From Candidatus Latescibacterota bacterium (GTDB taxonomy: Bacteria; Latescibacterota; 4484-107; B68-G9): a stretch of DNA of 36,671 nt. The stretch lies in NCBI GenBank assembly GCA_012962735.1, contig DTXA01000509.1, positions 1 through 36,671 on the forward strand, in the 5' to 3' direction. Every line of letters starts with the position of its first letter. Positions within the stretch are counted from its first letter, which is position 1. The position numbers and the translations under genes are program-made. The notes beneath the pieces were generated by a model. The model ran no database searches. It had not been told where the DNA came from and saw only the letters and a list, made by a program, of their open reading frames with translations. This document shows, piece after piece, positions 1 through 10,898 of the stretch.

Positions 1-236
1 AGGTTAGCCCTGGGATTGCGCCTCCCGGTGAAGTCGAAGTCCCCCCGGACCGGTTCGTGCACGCTCCAGGGGATGTAAGAGGCCACCATGGCCATCTCGG
101 CTCCCCTGAAGAGGCGTCCCAAAATGTCGTCCCACCACCGGGGGTCCACCCTCCAGTAGTGGAACTCCCCGCATATGGGAAGCACCTTACTCCCGTCTAT
201 CCGGATGCCGTCCCTGCCGATTTGTACTCTCGACAT
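1..236 (-). CDS. Glycoside hydrolase family 35-type beta-galactosidase, N-terminal part (runs off the window)
   Basis: Only the first 78 codons are present; the gene continues beyond base 1. The encoded N-terminus reads as the start of a GH35 catalytic TIM barrel: a GEFHYWRVDP motif at about residues 23-32, a W.D stretch, SYIPW near residue 54 and HEPVRGDFDFTG near residues 60-71. In GH35 beta-galactosidases these are the first strands of the barrel that releases terminal beta-galactose. The ATG at 236 is preceded by a GGGAGGAAG ribosome site and, further up, by a strong promoter, so the start is secure. No signal peptide is visible, so a cytoplasmic enzyme is likely. Substrate cannot be judged from this fragment. 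Confidence 0.8.
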   Translation of the reverse strand, partial: MSRVQIGRDGIRIDGSKVLPICGEFHYWRVDPRWWDDILGRLFRGAEMAMVASYIPWSVHEPVRGDFDFTGRRNPRAN

Positions 237-282
237 CGCTTCCTCCCGTTCTTCAGTTCGCTCGGGCTTCCTGAGAAACGAG

Positions 283-311
283 AATATACCCTCTTTTTCA
301 TCCCCTGTCAA
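283..311 (-). promoter_or_regulatory. Sigma-70-type promoter for the GH35 gene
   Basis: On the minus strand TTGACA (311-306) is followed by exactly 17 bases and TATATT (288-283). Transcription would begin near 276, giving a leader of about 40 bases before the ATG at 236. Identical architecture recurs at five other places in the window. Confidence 0.8.
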
Positions 312-518
312 GCTCAGTCCTCTCGGGGGAAACATCGGAAGGTTAGGGAAAATCCTCGACAGGGGAGAAGGAATATCTCTATCTTTCGGACTGGTGTTTC
401 AACTCCGACAACGACAGAGCCATATAGAGAGGGACCATGTCAACCACTTCTTAGCCTAAATATTTGATACTTTTAATAACTCATCCTCCAAAATTAATAA
501 TAACCGTAGATGCGTTCT

Positions 519-539
519 AAAACTTCTGTCTCCACAGAA
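519..539 (-). terminator. Weak terminator-like hairpin
   Basis: On the minus strand TTCTGT-GGAG-ACAGAA (539-524) is a 6-bp stem with a 4-base loop, followed by G and TTTT (522-519). It lies just after the stop of the small minus-strand ORF at 555. The stem is short and AT-rich, so its function is uncertain. Confidence 0.35.
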
Positions 540-554
540 TCCACGGCAGGGCAA

Positions 555-812
555 TTAGACCCAAGCACAGAGCATCGCCTCCTTCGGAAACTTACCGGCA
601 GACTCTCGTACCAACCTTCCGATAGGACTGTATATCTTTATGTGTACCTCTACCTCTTCCGAGCACTTCATTCCCACCAATACCATCCCCCCGTCCGGAA
701 GCATAGCCCCCGACTGTCCAACCTTGTAAGGAGATATCAGCTCCCATACTTTAGAATGTGGAAAGCACGGCCTTCCCGGCAAGCACGAACCCCCATCGGA
801 CAAAGAAGCCAT
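555..812 (-). CDS. Possible small ORF of 85 residues, unrecognised
   Basis: This ORF sits downstream of a perfect promoter (903-875) and upstream of a terminator-like hairpin. The same frame is open further up to 896, but the ATG there lies inside the promoter spacer; the ATG at 812 is the first one after the expected start of transcription near 868. No ribosome-binding site precedes it. The peptide (begins MASLSDGG) matches no family I recognise. A second minus-strand frame, open from 1062 to 751, abuts this one near 897, so the stretch may instead be a decayed, frameshifted gene. Confidence 0.25.
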   Translation of the reverse strand: MASLSDGGSCLPGRPCFPHSKVWELISPYKVGQSGAMLPDGGMVLVGMKCSEEVEVHIKIYSPIGRLVRESAGKFPKEAMLCAWV

Positions 813-874
813 ATAGTTGGCATAGGTGATACAGAATGTCTCTTCCGACGCCTCTCCAGGAAGATCTTTCCCAA

Positions 875-903
875 AATATATCCTCAACCCCTCCATATGT
901 CAA
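875..903 (-). promoter_or_regulatory. Sigma-70-type promoter, target unclear
   Basis: Minus-strand TTGACA (903-898), a 17-base spacer and TATATT (880-875): a full match to the promoter form seen elsewhere in the window. It points toward the small ORF ending at 555 and, beyond that, the GH35 gene, which has its own promoter. A short mRNA or small RNA could start near 868. Confidence 0.65.
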
Positions 904-1085
904 GGGCGCCTGTGTCGTAACGACGTCTCTGCCAATAAGGCATATCCCCAAGGCTACAGCATCACTCCTGCTTACCGATGGACCATCGTAAAACACAGGC
1001 CGGCCTCCTGTCCCCCAGCCCAACATGGCACGGGACTTGCTTACATAAATTGTGCATACCACAATCCGATAAAGAGGTGATGAAT

Positions 1086-3704
<2,619 letters not shown>

Positions 3705-3720
3705 ACTTTGATGCAAAGAT

Positions 3721-3750
3721 AAGGGGCAGTGCGAGGATGCACTGCCCCTT
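3721..3750. terminator. Bidirectional hairpin terminator between convergent genes
   Basis: AAGGGGCAGTGC (3721-3732) and its exact complement (3739-3750) enclose a 6-base loop, a perfect 12-bp stem. It lies 17 bases after the clpB stop and just beyond the stop of the convergent lipoprotein gene. There is no long T-run on either side, only short AT-rich flanks. Confidence 0.75.
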
Positions 3751-3763
3751 AATTACACGACCT

Positions 3764-4174
3764 TCAAGGCCCTCCGATTACTTCGTACTCTATGGCCCCT
3801 GCGCTTCCGAACCCGATCGATTTTATCCACACGGTCATATTCCCGTTCACGGTCAGTTCGACTTCCACGGATGGCTGTATCCTTCCCGTGGGGTCTCCTC
3901 CGTACCCCACGGCCTTCTGGGAGGTGAGGGTGACGGTCACCTTGGTCCCCGCCTTGAGCACCTCCTGCGACACATCTTTGACCTCGCCCGGCTCCACCAC
4001 GGATTCGACCTCCCTCAGGTCCTCGGTCACGCATCTCACGTTGAAGGCCACATCCGTGCTGTTTCGCACGTATATCCTCCCATCCTCCGCAATCCGAGGC
4101 CCGGCACCGCCCCCTCCGCAGGCGAGGAACCATAGGAACGCACACAGAAACCCGAGTGAACGCAACTTAAACAT
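3764..4174 (-). CDS. Small predicted lipoprotein of unknown function
   Basis: A 136-residue protein with a lipoprotein signal: charged MFKLR, a hydrophobic stretch, and the lipobox FLAC with Cys19 followed by GGGG. Lgt would lipidate it; an lgt gene lies in this window. The rest is predicted beta-rich, with repeated 'charged strand then Gly/Pro turn' patterns and a VxPGE segment, suggesting a beta-sandwich-like domain, but I recognise no family. The start ATG follows GGGAGGTGAT at normal spacing. It is the last gene of the long minus-strand cluster, 39 bases after the phosphohydrolase gene, and is followed by the 3721-3750 hairpin. Confidence 0.75.
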   Translation of the reverse strand: MFKLRSLGFLCAFLWFLACGGGGAGPRIAEDGRIYVRNSTDVAFNVRCVTEDLREVESVVEPGEVKDVSQEVLKAGTKVTVTLTSQKAVGYGGDPTGRIQPSVEVELTVNGNMTVWIKSIGFGSAGAIEYEVIGGP

Positions 4175-4213
4175 ATTACATCACCTCCCTGTGGCTACGT
4201 CCGGGAGAACACT

Positions 4214-6127
4214 TCACTCATTGTACGTGTGCCCCAGGGCCCTCTCCTTCTCAAAGGCCCCCTGAAGCCTCCTGTAGTTCCTCCTGAGCCTCTGTAGCTC
4301 TTTGAGCTTCACATCCGGGTCCTCTAACGCCTGGTAAAGGACCCCTCCCTCCGCATCTCTGGGGACAGGGAGCTCTGCCAGGTAGCATATCGTGGGCACG
4401 ATGTCCTCCAGCCTCACCGTCCTCTCCAACACCACACCTTTCTTCACCCCCGGCCCCGCCATCACGAAGAGCCCCCTGAGGTCCCCCAACCCGAACCTGG
4501 CAGCGGGCAGGTGCGGTCCGTGCTGCCCGCCGAAATCTGAGGTTATGGCGTACACCACGTCTCCCACTCTATCCCCGTATAACCCTATGATCCTAGCATC
4601 CTCCCGCTTGAGGGCGAGAGCTATGGGCTTCTTGCCGGTCTCGGTGTCTGTGTAATCGTACAGGGCCTTTATCACCGCCTCCCGCACCTCCTCGTATTCC
4701 TCCGGCTCAACTATCCCCTGCGGGTCCCTACCCTTCAGATTCACGTAGATGTAGCAGGAGCGCTGCTGCACCGCCTTGGTGCGGGACCAGTCCACAACCC
4801 GTTCCCCGTCCTCGGCTTCCCTGTAAGCCAAAAGCCCAGCCGCCTCCAGAACATCCGCCACACGGAACGTATAGGTAGTGGCCTTGGCCCCGTGGTCAGA
4901 GACCAGGATCACCAGGACGTCCTCCCCGCCAGCCTCCAGAATCCGGCCTATCATCCGATCAAGGCTCCTGTAGAAGCCCAACTCCACCTCCTGATAGAAC
5001 CTGGCCTCCTCTTCGCTTCCAGCTGTGAGGGGGTCCATCTTGGTGGCGAAGGCGTGGTAAGCGTGGTCCGGGCAGTGGGCGTGCATGAAGAATAGGTCCC
5101 AATCCTTGTGCCCGAGGAGGTACACAGCCGCATCCGCAAGCCAGACGTGAGCGAGGTCCACGATCTCCAAAAACGTCCCAGCATCGACCCACTCCAAGTT
5201 CAGCGCCTGGAAGCCTCCGTGGGGCATGGGTAGCCCGCCCTCGGACCTTATCTCCCCGGCCACCTCCTCGGGATAGGACCAACCGTCTAAGGCGCAGAGA
5301 GGGGAGACATAGAGACGAAGCGAGGACCCGTCCGGGGATAGCTCCAGCAGCTTACACCTGAAGACCGCCTCCTTCCTCCCCTCGGACGTCTCGAAGACCT
5401 GAACGATGTTCGGTGTCCACTCCCCAGGCCCGAGCCGGGCGAACGCCTTCCCGGCGTCCCTCCCCTCGCAGAGCAAGACCCTCCCGAAACCGTCCCCCTC
5501 GTCCAGGGCGAGAAGGTGCCATGTTCGGGGCTCTACCTCGTATCTGGCCATCCGATACATCAGCGACAGCTCCGACTCCAGCGCCCTCCGACATGGGGGC
5601 ATGTTCCTCCACCCCTGAGCGGACCTGAATTCTATCGTCGTGGCTAAGGGGTACTCATCGGTCGCAAACAACTGCTCCGCGGCCAAAGTGCACCTGAAGG
5701 GAGAAGGCTCCCTGTACCTCCACTCGTTGATGCTCAGTCCCGCCCCCCCGATCTGCACCCCTTCCCTGATCGTGGGCGGCCAGGTGGAGGGGTAGTTGAG
5801 GATTATGCTTCTCCTTCCAGCACGCTCGGCCGCCTGCCAGATATACTCGGCCCTGCAATCCGTCGTATCGAACCCTTGGTGCGTCAGGTCTAAGGGGTCC
5901 CCGGGGTTGTGCACATTAAAGCAGGTGATCCCGTGGGTCCCGAGCGAGGCCCCGGTCACTATGGTGGTCCAGTTCGGGGGCGTTATGGTCGGGAACGGCA
6001 CCAGGCAGTGCTCTGCGTATACCCCGTTCTCTATCAGCCTGGCTATGGCCGGCAGATGCCCCTCCCTGGCGTATCGGTATAGCCTGGGAGCTATAGGGGC
6101 GTCCAGTCCTATCACCATCACCTTCAT
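4214..6127 (-). CDS. Alkaline-phosphatase-superfamily phosphohydrolase (type I phosphodiesterase, COG3379-like)
   Basis: This 637-residue protein has the two-metal core of the nucleotide pyrophosphatase/phosphodiesterase group. Visible ligands are Asp9 in VIGLDA, the nucleophile Thr49 in FPTITPPNW, an Asp/His pair in CPDHAYH near 353, SDHG near 411 and GGQHGPH near 535. Members of the family hydrolyse phosphodiesters or related phosphoryl substrates; for this branch the substrate is not known. There is no signal peptide, so it is probably cytoplasmic. The ATG at 6127 follows AGGAGG. It starts 15 bases after the isomerase-like gene and is followed by the lipoprotein gene, so it belongs to the same transcript. 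Phosphatase, phosphodiesterase or phosphoglycerol-transferring activity are all possible. Confidence 0.88.
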   Translation of the reverse strand: MKVMVIGLDAPIAPRLYRYAREGHLPAIARLIENGVYAEHCLVPFPTITPPNWTTIVTGASLGTHGITCFNVHNPGDPLDLTHQGFDTTDCRAEYIWQAAERAGRRSIILNYPSTWPPTIREGVQIGGAGLSINEWRYREPSPFRCTLAAEQLFATDEYPLATTIEFRSAQGWRNMPPCRRALESELSLMYRMARYEVEPRTWHLLALDEGDGFGRVLLCEGRDAGKAFARLGPGEWTPNIVQVFETSEGRKEAVFRCKLLELSPDGSSLRLYVSPLCALDGWSYPEEVAGEIRSEGGLPMPHGGFQALNLEWVDAGTFLEIVDLAHVWLADAAVYLLGHKDWDLFFMHAHCPDHAYHAFATKMDPLTAGSEEEARFYQEVELGFYRSLDRMIGRILEAGGEDVLVILVSDHGAKATTYTFRVADVLEAAGLLAYREAEDGERVVDWSRTKAVQQRSCYIYVNLKGRDPQGIVEPEEYEEVREAVIKALYDYTDTETGKKPIALALKREDARIIGLYGDRVGDVVYAITSDFGGQHGPHLPAARFGLGDLRGLFVMAGPGVKKGVVLERTVRLEDIVPTICYLAELPVPRDAEGGVLYQALEDPDVKLKELQRLRRNYRRLQGAFEKERALGHTYNE

Positions 6128-6142
6128 CGTCCGCCTCCTGGC

Positions 6143-6961
6143 TTAGAAAAATCGTTTAAGGTAATGTAGGCTCCTTTGTGCTATCGTCTCCGGTCCCGGG
6201 GAGAAATCGAACACCTCCACAGAAACGTACCCCTCGTACCCGACCTCCCGCAGGGTATCTGCTATCGGCCCGAAGTCCACCTTCCCCATTCCAGGTCCGA
6301 GGCAGTTTGCGTCGTTTGCGTGGACGTGTCTGAGGTGGGGGGCGACACTCCGGATAACCTCTGGCACTTCCTCCTTCTCCCCGAACCAGGCGCTGCGCAC
6401 GTCCACCATGATCTGGAGGTTGGGATGGGCTATATCCTGCACCAGCCGCATCGCCTCCTCCGTATCGGTCAGGAAATTGGTCTGATGCGGGTCCAGGGCC
6501 TCCAAGCACAGCGTAACCCTCAGGGCTTCGGCCTCTGGGAGGACCGCCTGGAGCACCTCCAACGTGCGCCTGTACGTGTCCCTGTAGGTTTGTCCCTCCA
6601 AGATGTTCCTCTGCTTGGGGGAGCCCACCACCATAACCCTCCCACCTAAGTCCCCGCAGAACTCTACCAGACGCAAGAGGTAATCCTGAGTGCGCAGGCG
6701 TATCGAATCGTCCGGATGGTTTATGTAAAGCCCTTCGGGCTTCACGAACAGCCAATGCAGACCCACGACCTCCACACCTGCCTCCTCCGCCGCCCTCCTC
6801 ATCTTCCACCTCTGGCTTTGAGTTATATCCTCCACCGAACCCGCCAGGGTGAACGGAGCTATCTCCACCCCATCGTACCCGAGCTCCGCAGCGTACCGGA
6901 ACACCCGCTCTATCTCCCACCCCTGGAACATCTCGTTGCATATCCCGAGTTTGATCGCCAT
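6143..6961 (-). CDS. Sugar phosphate isomerase/epimerase-like TIM-barrel protein
   Basis: A 272-residue xylose-isomerase-like/AP-endonuclease-2 fold protein. The start MAIKLGICNEMF and the segment GYDGVEIAPF are typical first strands. Putative metal ligands are Glu in CLEALDP, Asp in MVDVRSAW, His in HVHANDAN and Glu in VSVEVF, the usual Glu-Asp-His-Glu set of this superfamily. Such enzymes isomerise or epimerise sugars, inosose or hydroxypyruvate. The ATG at 6961 is chosen over the frame's upstream start at 7057, because it matches the family start, follows GAAAGGGGGGAG and avoids overlap with the next gene. It lies 11 bases after the TM/spermidine-synthase/TPR gene. The exact reaction is unknown. 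Confidence 0.87.
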   Translation of the reverse strand: MAIKLGICNEMFQGWEIERVFRYAAELGYDGVEIAPFTLAGSVEDITQSQRWKMRRAAEEAGVEVVGLHWLFVKPEGLYINHPDDSIRLRTQDYLLRLVEFCGDLGGRVMVVGSPKQRNILEGQTYRDTYRRTLEVLQAVLPEAEALRVTLCLEALDPHQTNFLTDTEEAMRLVQDIAHPNLQIMVDVRSAWFGEKEEVPEVIRSVAPHLRHVHANDANCLGPGMGKVDFGPIADTLREVGYEGYVSVEVFDFSPGPETIAQRSLHYLKRFF

Positions 6962-6972
6962 CTCCCCCCCTT

Positions 6973-9915
6973 TCAAAGTCCACCTAAGGCATCGATTCGG
7001 CGCTGCACTGCCCGCCTCAGCGGCCCCTCCACCCTGCGGGAGGCCAGGCGGTAGCACTGAAGTGCCTGGGAGAGGTCCCCCTGCCTTTCGTGCACCAGCC
7101 CCAGATAGTACAACACCGCCGGGGACTCCGGCTTGAGTGCCCTGGCCCGCTCTAAGGTTTCACGGGCCTTCCCGTACCGCCCCTCCGTATAATATAGGCT
7201 CCCTAAGTTGAAGTAAACTTCGAACTTACCCGGGTCCACCTCCAGCGCCCTCCGATAGGCCTCCTCCGCCTCCTTCCTCTTCCCCATCCGGGCGTACACA
7301 TTCCCCAAGTTCACCCATACCCGCACGTCCTTCGGATTAACCTCCAAGGACCTACGGTACGCCCGGACCGCTTCCCTGTATCGGCCCGCCCGTTCGTATA
7401 CCAACCCCACCCTCGCATAGGTATACGGCGATGTGTACGCGCCTTCACCCAGCTCGGCCATAAAACTCCTGGAATCCTTGTCCTCCGGCCAGAGCTCTAA
7501 AGCCCTCCTGTACGCCTCCACTGCCTCCTCGGGCATCCCCCCTCTACGGAAGATATTCCCCCGTATGCGCCAGGCCAAAGCCTCCAATGCCGCTCTGAGC
7601 TTGACCTCTTCCCCCGAGGACATCCCCACCACATAGGGCAGGGGCGACCCCCTGGCCTGGGCCACCGCGAACAGATTTGGCAGGCCCGCCCCCACCCCCC
7701 GCTGTCGGGGCTCCGAGAAGCTTATGTAGGGATGGTCGTCCGAGTTGATGGGCCCCTCTCCCACGAACGCCCTCACCTCCCTCTCACCCATCACCAGAGA
7801 GCTTACCAGCGCTACCGGGTCCTCGAGGTTCACCGAACTCAAGTCCTCCCGCACCACAGGTTCCTCCATACGGGCCTTCAACCTCACGAAGTCCACCCTC
7901 AAGGGGTCTGTCGTCCCCATCATCAAGGTATACTCGTTAAAGAGCCACAGGCTCGTGTGTGGAAAGACCGAGAGGAAAGTGCGCAGGAGAATCCGGTAGT
8001 CGAACTCCGAGAGCCCGTGCAAGGGGAGCCACTGGACCATAATCCCCCCCTCCTTCAGGCGCTCCAGGCAAAGCTCGTAGAACTCCCTTGTGTAAAGCAC
8101 CCAACTGTCGCTCGAGCCCGGGTGCGTGGCGTCTCCCGTTATCACATCGTACCTCCTCCCGCTCCGCAGCAGATAGTTCCTACCGTCGTCTACGATCAGC
8201 CTCACCGGGGCCTCACCCCGAGCCATCCGACCCAGAATCCCCTGGTTATACTCCGAGAACAAGTTCGCTGCCTCCACCACTCCCGGGACGATCTCCACGC
8301 ACTCGATCAGCTCCGCCTCGTACAGGGCCGCCGATCCCAAAGCGATCCCCCCTCCGAAGGCGATCACGAGGACTTCCCTGGGGTCCGGGTGCAGCAGGAG
8401 GGGAAGGTGCCCCAGCATCTTAAAGGTCTGGAGGGAGGCCAGGTCGGTGGGCACCTCTCCACCGCCGTTCACCTTCATCAACATCCTTCCGTCCGGGAAC
8501 TTATGCACTGTCACGGTCCCGGCCGCCTCGTCCCTCCAGAAGACCAGCTCGCTCCCCGGTTCCGACCTTTCGTACAGCCTCCTGATTGCATCCTCGTATG
8601 GACCCAGGATTCCTACTGAGGCCACAGCCACGACCCCCCCCACCAGTCCCCAACGCACCGGTGCCCTTATGTGGCTCCAGGCTAAAAGGCTCGCCCCCAA
8701 ACCCAAATTCCCCAAGGCCAGGGCCCGAACTGTCCCCCCAGCCCCCAAGAGGGGCATCAGCACAAACCCGGTCCCCGCTGCCCCCAACACCGCCCCCACG
8801 GTGTTGGCCGCATACGCGGTCCCCACCCCGCGACCCACCCCTCCTAAGCGCAGGGTGCAGATCCTCGCAACAACCGGCAGAACCCCTCCCAAAAGGAACG
8901 TCGGAAACAGCATTAAAGCGAAGGTGGCTAAGAATCGCCCCCCCGAGTACTCCCACCAAGACCCCCCCCCGACGGCCTGGACCACCTCCGGGAGCACACC
9001 GAACAGGAAGACCGAGCACAGCCCGAACGCGCCCACCCCCACCTCTAAGGCCCCGAAGGCCGCTACCGGGTCCCGCCACCTGTCCGCCCACCTCCCGAAG
9101 GCGGCTCCCCCCAAGGCCAGCCCCACCAGAAAGGCCGAAAGCATCGTCCCGAAGGCATAGGCCGTGTTGCTCTTCAGGGAGATCCCCAAAAGCCTCGTCC
9201 ACACCACCTCGTAGCCTAGGGCCGCGAACCCCGAAACCCCGAAGGCCACCAATACGGGGAAGACCTGAGAGGATATACCCCGCACGGGCTCCGGCCTCCA
9301 GGCCGGCACCTCCTCCATCTCAACGCTCAAAGCGAACGCAGCTCCACCCACCAACAGATTCACCGAGGCAGCTATGTACAGGGTCTCCCATACCCCCAGG
9401 TTCCCCATCGCGAAGAAGGTCGCAGCGAAACATCCTGCCACCGCTCCGGCGGTGTTCAAAGCATAAAGCCTCCCCACCCCCCATCCCACCTCCCCCCTGC
9501 TCCGTACCAGAAACTGGCTCACCGCCGGCAGCGTCCCCCCCATCAGCACAGTGGGGAAGGCTAAAAGCCCTAAACAGAGCCCGAACCGGGTGGCCAGGCT
9601 TCCCCCCCAGGCCGAATACACCTGCTCCACCAACCCCAAAAGGACCGGGAAGGCCAAGGCGAACGCGCCCACCCCCAACTCCAAGTACGCATACAGCCGT
9701 AGAGGGTTCCGATGTCGGTCCGCGAGCCTCCCGAAGAGGTAGCTCCCCAAGGCCATCCCACCCATAAAGGCCGAGAGCACAGTGCTGGCCGCCCACACCG
9801 TGGCCCCGAAGGCCACCACCAACATCCTCGTCCACACCACCTGGTACGCCAGCCCGCACGCCCCGGAGAGGAAGAAAAGCCCCGGCACCGACCACCTTAC
9901 TGTCTGCTCCCTCAT
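6973..9915 (-). CDS. Fused membrane / spermidine-synthase-like / TPR protein
   Basis: A 980-residue three-part protein. Residues 1 to about 440 are many hydrophobic helices in two repeated halves; SGACGLAYQVVWTR near 17-30 is echoed by SGFAALGYEVVWTR about 220 residues later, each followed by a GxxLG/GRxADR motif. About 455-690 is a spermidine-synthase fold with a SAM-binding AFGGGIALGS, an acidic CVEIVPGV and GDATHPGSSDS at the place of the catalytic Asp motif. About 790-980 holds TPR repeats (SLEVNPKDVRVWVNLGNVYARMG and similar). Related membrane-anchored fusions are widespread in environmental bacteria; substrates are mostly unknown. The true ATG (9915) overlaps the DUF362 stop as ATGA; the longer upstream frame is not coding. 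Confidence 0.88.
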   Translation of the reverse strand: MREQTVRWSVPGLFFLSGACGLAYQVVWTRMLVVAFGATVWAASTVLSAFMGGMALGSYLFGRLADRHRNPLRLYAYLELGVGAFALAFPVLLGLVEQVYSAWGGSLATRFGLCLGLLAFPTVLMGGTLPAVSQFLVRSRGEVGWGVGRLYALNTAGAVAGCFAATFFAMGNLGVWETLYIAASVNLLVGGAAFALSVEMEEVPAWRPEPVRGISSQVFPVLVAFGVSGFAALGYEVVWTRLLGISLKSNTAYAFGTMLSAFLVGLALGGAAFGRWADRWRDPVAAFGALEVGVGAFGLCSVFLFGVLPEVVQAVGGGSWWEYSGGRFLATFALMLFPTFLLGGVLPVVARICTLRLGGVGRGVGTAYAANTVGAVLGAAGTGFVLMPLLGAGGTVRALALGNLGLGASLLAWSHIRAPVRWGLVGGVVAVASVGILGPYEDAIRRLYERSEPGSELVFWRDEAAGTVTVHKFPDGRMLMKVNGGGEVPTDLASLQTFKMLGHLPLLLHPDPREVLVIAFGGGIALGSAALYEAELIECVEIVPGVVEAANLFSEYNQGILGRMARGEAPVRLIVDDGRNYLLRSGRRYDVITGDATHPGSSDSWVLYTREFYELCLERLKEGGIMVQWLPLHGLSEFDYRILLRTFLSVFPHTSLWLFNEYTLMMGTTDPLRVDFVRLKARMEEPVVREDLSSVNLEDPVALVSSLVMGEREVRAFVGEGPINSDDHPYISFSEPRQRGVGAGLPNLFAVAQARGSPLPYVVGMSSGEEVKLRAALEALAWRIRGNIFRRGGMPEEAVEAYRRALELWPEDKDSRSFMAELGEGAYTSPYTYARVGLVYERAGRYREAVRAYRRSLEVNPKDVRVWVNLGNVYARMGKRKEAEEAYRRALEVDPGKFEVYFNLGSLYYTEGRYGKARETLERARALKPESPAVLYYLGLVHERQGDLSQALQCYRLASRRVEGPLRRAVQRRIDALGGL

Positions 9916-10898
9916 ACGGGCCCCATCGTGGTTATGACCTCGAAGCGCCCCTCGAGCCTTAGCTTCCGAAGGTCCCGGCAGGGCCGCAGCTCCCCCTCCT
10001 CCAGGGAGAACACCCGCAGCCTCTCCACCCGGACCTCCCCCAGCCCCCACTCCAAGGCGGCCCTAAGGTAAACGATATCCTCCGGAGCGAAGCCCATCAG
10101 GAAGCTGGCCACAGCATCCACTGCGACGGGATTCCTCCCGGCTATTGCCAGCCCGGCCGGGATGTTCCGCCCCCTGTGGAAGCCGGTCCCGTCCCGCCCC
10201 ACCACCCCCTCCACTACGTTAAGGGAGGGACGCACGACGGAGTTCAGGTCGCAAAGCCGCTCCGCCAGTCCCCACTGCCAGGCTATATGCTCCTGGGGGG
10301 TAAGCGACTCCCTGTCCCAGGCGGTCCGTGGCCATGACTGGCCGCAGAAGTTCCTCTCATGCGGCGCTACTGTACCCATCAAGTTCTTCATCGAAAGCGT
10401 CGTGATCGCAAGGTTGTGCGTCTTCATCTTGGGCACGTTGGCCAGGAACGTCCCTGGTCCGACAACTGTGCTGGCGATACCGATCTCCCGGAAGACCCGG
10501 CCTCCGGGCACCGGGAGCGTGACCATCCGGTCGCCCCGCAAGTTCACGAGCTGCACCCCCCAACGTCCAGCCAACTCCCGGTATCCCGACTCCTCCCAGG
10601 CCTGTTCGGGGTCACCTCCAGGGCCCTCGGCGATCGTCACGTCCTCGGGGGACACACCTACTTCCGAGAGGTAAGCCAGCATCCCCTCCACGAACCGATA
10701 GTGCGTCACGATCCCGGAGTCCGGCTCCGCGGGTACGGTCACGTTGGGCTTGAACACCATCTTCCTTCCCCCCGGGTGCACCCCCATCGCCTTCAGTAGG
10801 CGGTACCCCGCCTCCCAGAAGTCCTGCTCCTTTATTCGCCCGTCCAGGCCTACCCGGTACACGCACACCACATCCTCCGCCAGATAGGGTGTCCCCAT
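9912..10898 (-). CDS. DUF362 domain protein
   Basis: A 328-residue protein recognisable as DUF362 by FKPNVT near 48, NVPKMKTH, LSMKNLMGT, the C-terminal NVVEGVVGRDGTGFHRG and GRNPVAVDAVAS. DUF362 proteins are often linked to iron-sulfur metabolism because many carry ferredoxin domains, but this one has no CxxCxxC cluster and its biochemical role is not established. The ATG at 10898 shares one base with the upstream stop (TGATG), and GGGGAGGAC supplies the ribosome site. A GTG at 10901 in frame is an alternative. The 3' end overlaps the next gene by ATGA, so translation is probably coupled. Confidence 0.85.
   Translation of the reverse strand: MGTPYLAEDVVCVYRVGLDGRIKEQDFWEAGYRLLKAMGVHPGGRKMVFKPNVTVPAEPDSGIVTHYRFVEGMLAYLSEVGVSPEDVTIAEGPGGDPEQAWEESGYRELAGRWGVQLVNLRGDRMVTLPVPGGRVFREIGIASTVVGPGTFLANVPKMKTHNLAITTLSMKNLMGTVAPHERNFCGQSWPRTAWDRESLTPQEHIAWQWGLAERLCDLNSVVRPSLNVVEGVVGRDGTGFHRGRNIPAGLAIAGRNPVAVDAVASFLMGFAPEDIVYLRAALEWGLGEVRVERLRVFSLEEGELRPCRDLRKLRLEGRFEVITTMGPV

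Larger units (their letters stand above)
555..1062 (-). pseudogene. Possible decayed gene in two frames
   Basis: Two minus-strand frames overlap: one open from 1062 to 751, the other from 896 to 555. Joined near 897 they would give a protein of about 168 residues. Neither frame has a good ribosome site, and the product is unrecognised. The alternative is non-coding DNA carrying a promoter. The 237-1085 stretch otherwise holds only the two minus-strand promoters and the hairpin, with AT-rich DNA at about 455-520. Confidence 0.25.

Noticed and set aside
438..443. TTGACA on the minus strand at 443-438
   Set aside because: No -10 element at 16-18 bases downstream (GCTCTG at the 17-base position).
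1037..1065. Possible clpB promoter, TTGCTT-17-CACAAT
   Set aside because: Both boxes are poor matches, and the implied start would fall on the ribosome-binding site. No better clpB promoter was found.
8586..9767. Long plus-strand frame of 393 codons, Pro/Arg-rich
   Set aside because: It lies wholly opposite the membrane/spermidine-synthase fusion gene and has the low-complexity composition of an antisense shadow in GC-rich DNA.
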